From positions 138,680 through 202,679 of the forward strand of contig CAUYUJ010019282.1 of NCBI GenBank assembly GCA_963575745.1: a DNA stretch of 64,000 nucleotides. Reading direction: 5' to 3'. Every line of letters begins with the position of its first letter. The first letter of the stretch is position 1. The DNA comes from Prorocentrum cordatum (Eukaryota > Sar > Dinophyceae > Prorocentrales > Prorocentraceae). The translations under genes and the position numbers were made by a program. The notes beneath the pieces are model-generated. The model was given only the letters and a program-made list of their open reading frames with translations. It was not told where the DNA came from and did not search any database. Positions 23,183 to 31,600 of this stretch are shown here, piece by piece.

Positions 23183-23985
23183 GTCGTAGCAGCACTGTTT
23201 GTTACGAACGCATAGCTGCGTTCGCGATTCGCGAATGGATCGCGACCGTAAGCAAACAGATCTTTGGCGATTTGCACCGCATCAACGATCAGTGACTGCA
23301 TTCTGTAGGTATACTGTGCCGCCCTTGCTAGTTCTTTGTTGCAAGCATTGGCGTGCACATGATTACCTGGACAACGCTTGCCTCTGAAAGGTGCCAACAA
23401 CTCTTCTTTGTTTGCCATCATCTGTGTTGGCTTGCGGATGTATTGTCCAAATGAATCTTGGAGACCAGTCGTGCACTGATCAATAATCGTTTGGCAAGTG
23501 ACCTTGCGTTGTGCCAGTTCCTTCCATGGCTGGATCTCATCCACCCACGTGCCCATTGGTTGTTCCCTAAGAAAGAAACGTCTTAGGTCGTCTTGTAATA
23601 GAGCGACTGTTCCACAGAACGTGATGTGAGGCAGGTCCTCTTTGTGGTGTTTAAGCCACGTTTCATGATTGACCTGTGCATTGAAATAGGAAGGAAGTCC
23701 AGTAGTTCTGCAGCTTGGCTGCAGAATCGTGATCTTGACAAAGCAAGTCTTGAGGTAGTGGAGGACTGCTCTTTGTACTTCCGAGTTTCCAAGGTCAACC
23801 ATATATATCTTGTCAAGGTTCCCGCCTGACGAGAGTCCCCTCTTGAAGGCTAAAATGGATATACCACCCTTGCCCCCACATAATTCAAGCATGTCCACTT
23901 GATTGTTTCTGCCGTAGCATAATGACTGGACTATCGAGAAGACATCAGCATGTGAGTCAGCGGGTTGCCCCGCCGGTAACATCAT
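22507..23985 (-). CDS. Methyltransferase-like domain 2
   Basis: 492-codon frame; meaningful to about 23260. VDMLELCGGKGGISILAFKR followed by YMVDLGN matches motif I and the acidic motif II of SAM-binding methyltransferases. ITILQPSCRTTGLPSYFN sits where the catalytic PC loop is expected. IIDQCTTGLQDSFGQYIRKP and CPGNHVHANA match the conserved C-terminal DqC.yG...KpT...C.GnH.H block. This is a second copy of the domain type seen in the preceding frame. The last ~240 codons overlap the integrase frame and look out of frame. Confidence 0.65.
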   Translation of the reverse strand: MMLPAGQPADSHADVFSIVQSLCYGRNNQVDMLELCGGKGGISILAFKRGLSSGGNLDKIYMVDLGNSEVQRAVLHYLKTCFVKITILQPSCRTTGLPSYFNAQVNHETWLKHHKEDLPHITFCGTVALLQDDLRRFFLREQPMGTWVDEIQPWKELAQRKVTCQTIIDQCTTGLQDSFGQYIRKPTQMMANKEELLAPFRGKRCPGNHVHANACNKELARAAQYTYRMQSLIVDAVQIAKDLFAYGRDPFANRERSYAFVTNSAATTWTTQQSGDTQTEKSGDHHLAVLGALAVWTTITSNHRSTAGTRRCVGGMMLNRITGTVQVVRRNIRRAILTTPRYLAHADSPKNGSCQITLASRARRGKPLLRRQPRKRLQPQKRRQPQKRRRPRERASARLGRHGLVRAIQPQAPAAMISPEPTGLMVATVALAALTITVDCHKLQQGADAWREEILHHRRSLKQSRGQGLGSLIGLVSTFSSASKTCAASTQL

Positions 23986-25103
23986 GAAGATGTCCTCTGA
24001 TTCGCTGTCCGAGTCCGAGTCGTCAAGAGGAACGTCGTTGAAATATGTGAGCAGTCAAGCCCCTTGAGGTCCTCTCCACAGTCATCGTTACCGTCTTCCA
24101 CTTTCTTCGGGACTTTCTTCGGTTTGATGCCGGCTTCTTTGTCAGCTTTCTGCTTTTCTTTCTGTTTTATCCTGGCATCAGTGGGCAACGCAGTTTCCGC
24201 GGAGAGATCCGCTGCGGAGGAATCCGCTGTAAAGTCAGGAAATGGCGGAATTTCAGGAAGGTTGTTGGTGGGTCGCGTTTGGCAACGCTCAATCGAAGGG
24301 GGAGGAGATCGATCGTCGTCGACGATCGTCACACGCTTTGGGCGGGGCCTTCGCGACTCACCATTGCCATGAAGAACTGGAGCCGGAGGCTCCCAGTATA
24401 GCCGAGTACTGATGTTTGTAACCCCATCAGGTAATGGAGCTACATAATTGTACCCAGTTGGCTGATCCTGGATTCTGATATCTTGAACGATCTTGTTCGT
24501 GTCCAGGTCGGTCGCGACCCTACGAACCACATGGTCCCATTGAGGGCCCTTTTGTGGACATTGGACGTAGTGTCTGACCTTTTTGTCAACGCGTGTACAC
24601 ACACTGAGGTGTACCGCACTCCGCTCATTCCTGATCATGTTGGCTTTATCGAGTTGATCAAGGAAGCGTGCAATAATAATAGCCAAAGTTTTATACCAAA
24701 ACTCGGCACGTTGCTGATCTTGGCCATACCAATCCAAATCATGCTCCTTGTGTGAGCCACAAGTACATTTCCATAAGTTTATCGGTATATGAGGACAAGA
24801 TGTAGCAACTTGTATATAAGAACCACTGGGATATTTACTGGATCGGTCAAACTTGATACCGAAATGACAGAGTCTGATTCGTATAACGCTTAGCTTCAAA
24901 TCTTCGATAACATCTTTGATCGGACCCTGTTTCCAGAAATACCCGGGTGGCCCCAGGATAACTATCTGCATTCTCAGAGCACGCTCTTTGATCAGGAGAT
25001 TTTGTATACGTTGATAATGTGGTCCCGCCCTCTTTCCTGGAGTACGAACGTACCAATCAGAGGGTGTGGCCACCCACAACATATTGTAGTCTCCTGCCAA
25101 CAA
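23982..25103 (-). CDS. Methyltransferase-like domain 1 (N-terminal part in another frame)
   Basis: 373 residues. LWVATPSDWYVRTP, ERALRMQIVILGPPGYFWKQG, VIRIRLCHFGIKF and LWKCTCGSHKEHDLDWYG follow the layout of the cytosine-methylase-like inserts I know from dinoflagellate copia polyproteins (PCt.Ws...; DGC.yG...; C...H.H). The stretch upstream to about 25320 is open in another frame (VIEDIRTACAELRTRGY), so one base was gained or lost near 25125. The C-terminal ~120 residues are charged and disordered. The stop overlaps the next start as ATGA (23985-23982). Catalytic motifs are weak, so enzymatic activity is doubtful. Confidence 0.6.
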   Translation of the reverse strand: MLAGDYNMLWVATPSDWYVRTPGKRAGPHYQRIQNLLIKERALRMQIVILGPPGYFWKQGPIKDVIEDLKLSVIRIRLCHFGIKFDRSSKYPSGSYIQVATSCPHIPINLWKCTCGSHKEHDLDWYGQDQQRAEFWYKTLAIIIARFLDQLDKANMIRNERSAVHLSVCTRVDKKVRHYVQCPQKGPQWDHVVRRVATDLDTNKIVQDIRIQDQPTGYNYVAPLPDGVTNISTRLYWEPPAPVLHGNGESRRPRPKRVTIVDDDRSPPPSIERCQTRPTNNLPEIPPFPDFTADSSAADLSAETALPTDARIKQKEKQKADKEAGIKPKKVPKKVEDGNDDCGEDLKGLDCSHISTTFLLTTRTRTANQRTSS

Positions 25104-25336
25104 ATTTCCAAATACTGTGTTCCAGTTGAAGTCATTACCTCATTATGGGTAATCCGGTCGCATATATATCCACGGGTTCGGAGTTCAGCGCAAGCTGTGC
25201 GAATATCTTCGATGACGAGACATTTTGATTGATATTTTTCTTCTCGGGCCTCAGCGCGGCCAACGTATGTCGCGAGGAGGCCGGTATTCGGCTTCTCTTC
25301 GCAAGCGAGCGCCGCCGGCGCGCCCGCCTGCCCCCG

Positions 25337-27391
25337 TCAGCGGCGGTCGTGTGACCACGTTGCCGTCTGACTCGGGGGCATGCTGTTAGCGGATGGCTCC
25401 GCAGGAGTCGCCGGTGCGGCTACGCTCGCGATCTCCACGCGGGTTGGCCCCGCAGAGTCCGACGAACCTCCGCCCGTGTAGCTTGGTGGTGGTGGCGGTG
25501 TCGCGGGTGGCCCCGCTTGTTTCTCAGGCGTCCATTTATTCACCGCCTCCTGGACTGCCCAAAATATCTTGGACTTCAGGGCATCCTTCATATGTGGCCA
25601 GGTCCCTTCGGGACACTGTTGGCCCTCCCACCAGCTGTTCAGCGTCCTGTCCACGATCAAACGGGTCGTGTTTTCCAGGAGCTGCTTGTCGAGATACGGC
25701 TCGACAATGTACGTATCAGTCGTGACGGTCATGGACTGTCCCGTCGCGGGTTGCCCCGCTGTGGTCTCGGCGGGTGGCCCCGCACTTACTCCGGCGGGTG
25801 GCCCCGCACCTACGCCGGCGGGTGGCCCCGCACTGACGGGGTCCTCTTCGTTCTCCGTCTCGGTGTAGCCATCCCGACTGCTGCGGATCGTGAAGGCGTT
25901 CGTGACCGTCTGGCTTTTAGCCCCGTCATACAAACCGCAGGGAATGGCTAGATGTCCTGAGGGGGTTTTCTTCGCCCTCAGGACCTTGGCGCCCCTCCCC
26001 AGCTTCAGAGTATAATCTCCGCTGGGGAAGATAACCTTCTGGTAGCCTGGCTTCAGCACGATGATCGCGTCACGTGCTTCCATGGCACCAAGGCCCCAGA
26101 TGGCCGGGAGGTTGGCACCCGAGCCTTCTGCGATGTTGGAGGCATACTCCTCGATACGGGGGCTTGCCTCATTGGCATATTGTACCCCGATCTTGAAGTT
26201 GCCCATCTTCCGACATATCGCAGCGCCCTCACCAACACCATTGATGTAGAGGGTCTTGCTCAGGGTGCATATGTCAGGTCTGTAGTTGAACCTGGCCATA
26301 ATCTCCTGGAAGGTTCGCGCCGTATTGGATCCAATGATGTTCACATTGGAACCGATGTCCAGCATGAACGAGATGCAGGGCATACCATCTTCGTCAGGAA
26401 AGAATGTCCCATTTCGCGCTGCAAGAGCGATCTGTACGCCAGTGTGGTCATTGGTGTGGTACGTGATCTGCGATCCAAGTGTACCCTTCAACAGGCGCTG
26501 TTCAAGAACCCATTGACTCATGGTCAGCTCGGTGCACCACATCTGCTCATACTGGCGGCGCTCCTCCACGGTAATTGGTTCCTGCTCAAGGACCCAATAA
26601 TTCGCAGATAGCGTGGACATCCATTCACCTCCTGGTGGCAGCGTGTCCGTGTCGTCACGTGCATAGGTCAGCCCCTCTGTATCGATCATGAATGTGGTAT
26701 GGAACTGGGCTGCCTCTGCGCTCTCAGCGCTTGCACGGCTCCTGGCGCTGACCGGGCTTGCCACTCGCGAGGTCCTGGTTGATCCAGTTGGCCTTCGAGT
26801 CCCGCCTCCGCTCCTGCCACTCCGCCTGATGTTGGCCTCCATTGCCCTCAGGAATCCTGGATTCGGAGGTCCATTTGCGGGTGGCCCCGCTTTGGCGGCG
26901 GGAGCCGCTTCGGCGGGTGGCCCCGCTGCTGGGGGCTCCTGTGCTCGAAGCGTAGGCAAGATTGGCATCTGGATGCCTTGCTCTGGCGCTGGCCAGGGGG
27001 ATGCCTGTGCAGCTGGGGCACGTGCGGATGGCTCCGCCGAGTGCGCGGCTCGAGCCTCTAGTGCCTCCACTGCTTCCCGTAGCCGACGCATTTCCCGGGC
27101 ATCTGCCACGCACCTTTCCTGCTGGCGCGCCTGTTCCGACTCAGCGTCGCGCTGTCCAGCATACGGGAAATGTGCTGTAATTATGCCCGGCCCACGACAT
27201 ACAGCGCAGGGGGCCTCGTTTGGCGCACCTGGCCGCTGATTGCGGACGTGCTGCTGTGCAACACGACCCCAGCATATATCGTGGAAGAAGTGCCCACACG
27301 CCAGTCTCCACACTGTGGTGCCCATCTCGTAGGTGTCCATACAGATTGGGCACTGTGTGAAGTTGTAGTCTGAAATGACTGGAGCAGGCAC
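25337..27391 (-). CDS. RING-H2 finger plus retropepsin-like protease
   Basis: 684 residues. Residues ~15-64 hold CPICMDTYEMG...LACGHFFHDICW...CAVC, a complete RING-H2 spacing; RING proteins usually act as ubiquitin ligases. After an Ala/Pro-rich linker, CISFMLDIGSNVNIIG (DIGS codons 26359-26348) has the retropepsin layout, with Ile where family members have Thr or Ser. Later LPAIWGLGAMEARDAII resembles the second conserved block of retroelement proteases. The tail has four AGPPA-type mini-hairpin modules (25831-25746) and a Pro-rich end. A stop at 25337 ends the frame; coding resumes in other frames at about 25320 and 25103. Confidence 0.78.
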   Translation of the reverse strand: MPAPVISDYNFTQCPICMDTYEMGTTVWRLACGHFFHDICWGRVAQQHVRNQRPGAPNEAPCAVCRGPGIITAHFPYAGQRDAESEQARQQERCVADAREMRRLREAVEALEARAAHSAEPSARAPAAQASPWPAPEQGIQMPILPTLRAQEPPAAGPPAEAAPAAKAGPPANGPPNPGFLRAMEANIRRSGRSGGGTRRPTGSTRTSRVASPVSARSRASAESAEAAQFHTTFMIDTEGLTYARDDTDTLPPGGEWMSTLSANYWVLEQEPITVEERRQYEQMWCTELTMSQWVLEQRLLKGTLGSQITYHTNDHTGVQIALAARNGTFFPDEDGMPCISFMLDIGSNVNIIGSNTARTFQEIMARFNYRPDICTLSKTLYINGVGEGAAICRKMGNFKIGVQYANEASPRIEEYASNIAEGSGANLPAIWGLGAMEARDAIIVLKPGYQKVIFPSGDYTLKLGRGAKVLRAKKTPSGHLAIPCGLYDGAKSQTVTNAFTIRSSRDGYTETENEEDPVSAGPPAGVGAGPPAGVSAGPPAETTAGQPATGQSMTVTTDTYIVEPYLDKQLLENTTRLIVDRTLNSWWEGQQCPEGTWPHMKDALKSKIFWAVQEAVNKWTPEKQAGPPATPPPPPSYTGGGSSDSAGPTRVEIASVAAPATPAEPSANSMPPSQTATWSHDRR

Positions 27392-27584
27392 GTCTGGGCG
27401 AGTCCGAGCTTGGCGCTCGAAAATGGTTTCGCCCTCCCGATATGGCGTCGGTGGCGGCCGTCTATCTGTCCGTTCAGCGGGTGGCCCCGCGTCTGCGGGT
27501 GTCCCCGCTTGGTTTTCACGCTCGATCCTTCTCTGGATCGCGCGTTGTTGGCGCAGCCTGGCGTTGTCCCGAGCCTGCTGCCTA

Positions 27585-27870
27585 GATGCAGTATCGCCTG
27601 CTGCGTGTCGTGCACGTCGCGGATGTAGTCTGGCATGCTGCCCATAGCGGCTGGCACCGCGAGACCAGCTGGCTGAACCACGGTCTCGGGGTCCGTCGGC
27701 GTGGGCATGTAGGCGTAGTGCGGCATAGACTGCGCATCGACCGCTTGTGTAAACTGCAAACGAAACATCTCATTGGCAAGATTCCGAGTGTATTCGTTCG
27801 CAGGTGGCCCCGCAATCATAGGAGTGTTATTCATCTGCGCGTAGTACTCCGGGTACATCGGCGCGTCCAT
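27585..27870 (-). CDS. Retroelement spacer segment preceding RING-protease
   Basis: Frame opens with MDAPMYPEYYAQMNNTPM and reads through an AGPPA module to about 27585, where meaningful content switches frame (the AGTPADAGPPA reading at 27508-27477 belongs to the frame of the next ORF). The nominal ORF continues to 27181, but that end overlaps the RING domain out of frame. Confidence 0.5.
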
Positions 27871-27879
27871 GGCCTGTGC

Positions 27880-28614
27880 CTATGCTGGTCCATGATTGTC
27901 CCATCCATATATTGGGTGTGATGCTATTCCTGGAATAAACACCTGTCGATATGGATTCGTGGGATCAGCATTTGGAGCATCTTCAGAAGTCCAGCTCCAG
28001 AGAGGCCGAAAGTCGCCATGATTCGTAACATCTATGTTGCGGTTCCGCAACAGGCTGGGCACTCTTTCAGCTTGTTGCTGCAGAAAGGTAGCCTGTGCTC
28101 TCAAGTTGGCTGCCCGACGTTCGTAGTCTGAACCTTGCTGTCCGTCAGCGGGTGGCCCCGCATGTGCGAGTGACTCCGCAGGCGTTCGCTCGGCGGGTGT
28201 CCCCGCAGCCACTCCTCCTTCACTACCCCTCGGAGTGCCAAAGGGAGTGGTCGCCTGGAGTGCTGCTGCGAGCGCCGGATTCCCGCGAATCGCCTGGAGT
28301 CTTTGACACAAGCTGTTCTCGCTCGTTTCAGACGGCGGAGTCCGAAACGGCGAGCCACCATCTGAACCGCCCATAGGGACAAACCTCGCACCTCCAGCTT
28401 GCTGCGGAGGGCGATGTGGTTGTGGTCCTAGGACGCCTGGTGGCCCCGCAGGAGTGCGCAGGTTCCTCTGCTGTGCGTCTTGGATACCTGTATGCACTGC
28501 CCACGGGTCAGCACGATTACAAAACAAAAGGAAAAAAAAAAAAAAACAAAAAAACAAGCAACCACAACACAACATAAAAACAAAAGAAAAACAACACAAA
28601 GCAAAAAACAACAA
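27880..28614 (-). CDS. Retroelement spacer segment, low-complexity and Ala/Gly-rich
   Basis: The first ~35 residues come from the T/G tract and are not protein-like. The rest (VHTGIQDAQQRNLRTPAGPPGVLGPQ... to GWDNHGPA) is a hydrophilic linker with AGPPA modules and a short helical stretch (SDYERRAANLRAQATFLQQQ). It ends at a stop at 27880 and the same frame resumes at 27870. No domain recognised. Confidence 0.5.
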   Translation of the reverse strand: MLFFALCCFSFVFMLCCGCLFFCFFFFFLLFCNRADPWAVHTGIQDAQQRNLRTPAGPPGVLGPQPHRPPQQAGGARFVPMGGSDGGSPFRTPPSETSENSLCQRLQAIRGNPALAAALQATTPFGTPRGSEGGVAAGTPAERTPAESLAHAGPPADGQQGSDYERRAANLRAQATFLQQQAERVPSLLRNRNIDVTNHGDFRPLWSWTSEDAPNADPTNPYRQVFIPGIASHPIYGWDNHGPA

Positions 28615-31600
28615 AAAAACAAAACAAAATCAAAAAAAAACAAAAACAAACAACAAAAAGACAACACAAAGAAACAAAAAAAACAACAGGCAACAAAAAA
28701 AAACACAAAACACAACAAAAACAAAAAAACACAAAAAAACGACAAAAAAAACACAAAAAGTCAACAAAACACAAAAAGAGACACAACAAACAAACAACAT
28801 AAGAAAAAACAAAAAAAAGAACAACAAACAGCTGATCGGTCAGTCCAGAGACGTCGGCTGATGTCAAATGGCTGTTGAGGGCCTGGACCCATGACTGCTG
28901 GTCCGGCCTCCAAGGAGATGCTACCGTTGCTACTGGTGTGACCACTTTTTGCCATGAACCGTCCGAGGTGTCTACCGCGGGTGTCCCCGCACCTGCGGGT
29001 GGCCCCGCTTCAGGCATGACCTCGTCTTCCTGGGCATTCATCATGAGGACTGTCTGTGTGTCGTACGGTCGTGGAGCAACATCTTGCTCGGTCATGATCA
29101 AATTGAATGGGCGACCGTCCGTCTTCGTCCAGCCCTTTAGGTACATGGCGTGATCTTCCATTACACCCAGAGTTCTGTCACATAATTTAAGTGGCAGGTA
29201 GTCATCGGTGCGAATCCTGTCCGCGGGTTGGCCCCGCCTCCGCGACTTGTCATAAGCCAGCGGATTGCTCCAGGCTTCGCCGACCCGATATTTCGCAATG
29301 CTCACAATCTGGAGTATATGATCGGGCGGTATACGTCCGTCGTGGCCCCGTGTCATGACTATGTCATTTGCTGATCTCCATAGGGAGAAGCCACTGGACA
29401 GCATCTTGTTGATGCTGCAGAATATGAGCACCTCCGAGTCAGGACGGATGCCCGATTGAATCCTCGGGTCGCCCGGGAGGTAGGGGCAGCCGTGCACAAC
29501 TTGGCGCCCCCCCTTCCTCTTAGGGTTGTCCTGTGCGAGGCATGAAAGGCCATTAGCAAGAATGTCCTTGACATACTCCCACTGTGTCCCGTGGATGACA
29601 TATACTGGGTCGTCTGGTTCTTTCATCCATGTTGTGATCGGCTTGTACAGCGACTCGGGACAGTGGATGCCTGGACTGCTGTGGCCGTTCGTGGCTCTGA
29701 TGAAGTACTGTGGCCTGTGTGCCTTTGGTCGAAACCTGGGAGGCAGCAGCATGCTGTCCTCAACGCACTTCATCTGGAGCCTGCCCTTCTGCATGCCGTG
29801 ATTGTCAATCATCTCACAGCAGTTTAGCAGCACCCAATACACGTATGACGTGTGGGGCCTGCCCTTGATCAGCACCTCGTGCATTTCACGATAGCCTTTC
29901 CACTGATCATTTTCAGTCCAGTTTGTCAGCAGATCGTCAACGACAACCCAGCCATCGTATGGATCGAAAGTGCTGATCTTTTCGAAGTGTCGGCTGAATC
30001 CGTCCTTCCAATATGGACTATGGCGTAGGGCTGTAGAGAACCATATTGACACCTTGGTCATCTGCCCTTCACGTGGCAAAGTCGGATCCATGCCGAACCT
30101 CTCCATGACCTTCAGGAGCTCTGCTTTATGCTGCGCAACGCGTAGTGGCGGCCTGTCTCGCAACATATTTCCCACGGTTTGTTGTTCACGTTCCCAGTCG
30201 TTGCGGCACTCGAAGTTACGACTAACAGGACAATTAATGACATCGTATCGGTCCGTGTCGTCTGGAGTGACTCGTGGGTTTATGGTGCGCTTCGGGCCTT
30301 TGCCTTCAATGCCTTGCCAGTATTCGATGGCTCCCAAAGGGATGTTCCTTAGGACAGACATTATTGGCTGCCCTTGTGCGGGTGGCCCCGCTAATGCAGC
30401 CGGCGGCGCTTTAACGGATGGCCCCGCTAATGCAGCTGGCGCCGCTTTAATGGGTGGCCCTGCAGAACCTGCGGCTGACGAGGCAGCTCCTGCGGATGAC
30501 TCCGCGCCAGGGTTCGGGTGACCTTCGTCAGCAGCTGCATCATCGGTTAGTTTCTGTTGGTCGCCAAATTCTTTGAGGACTCTGAAGCGTTCTTCCCTTG
30601 AGAGAGTGCCTTCTGCGGGTGTCCCCGCTGCTACGGCTGGCGCCGCTTTAGCGGGTGGCCCCGCAGAGCCCTTGTCCTCCTTAGCCTTGGCGGCCGTTTC
30701 CGCCCGCACCGACCTCATCCCAGCTTCGGGCTTCGGCTGTGCTTTCATTCGTGCCGAACCTGGTCGTGGTGCAAGGCGCGGCTGATGCAGAGTTGGAGCC
30801 CAGTCACCTCGGAAAGCTGCCTTAGGCTTGTCGCGAACTTCGTCCTTGACATCGCCTTGGGTCGCCGGTGGCATCGGGGTCGATGGTCCAGCAAAAGCCT
30901 TCCTCCTCTCCGTCACGGACAGACCGGGGGGATCTTCCAGCTCAAGGTCGTCCGTCTTGGCGATCCCTCTGGCCTTCGCCCGCCCCTGTGTTCCTTCGGG
31001 GCTCTTGGACGGGTGCCTTTTCGCAGGAGTCGGTGAAGACGAGGAGTCGGCTTTAGGTCTTGGAGGTGGTCTGCTGCCCTTGCCCGGGTGTGGACCAGGA
31101 GGGTCTCTAGGAGGGCCTTCTGGCTGGCCATGATCATGGATGACCTGCCTCATCTGGTCGATGTCGGCAGTACCTTTTATGGCCAGCTTGTACTTGCCAT
31201 TCTCATGGCGGTAGATTACCCTCGTGCAAAACCACTTCTGCGCCGAAGAGCTGTAGTACCAGCAGGCGCTTCCATCAGGGAATGGGTTCTCTGAGCCGTC
31301 TTCCGCCGCCCATTCTTCATTCAGTTCGGTGTGGTCTGTGCCGGCGGCGGACCCGGCAGCAGATGCAACAGCTATCCACTCGTCGTCCGCGGACCCAGCG
31401 GCTGGCGCCGCGTCTGCGGGTGACCCCGCTTCTTTGCTGGATTCTGCGGGTGACCCCGCCTCTTTTATGGATCCAGCGGGTGACCCCGCCTCTTTATGGA
31501 ATCGGCGGTTCCATTCCTTGAGGCGATGGTCATTGGGAAGCTGTACCCAATTTTCCCTGACGATGTTGGCCACCTCTTCGGTCATAGGGACACGATCGGC

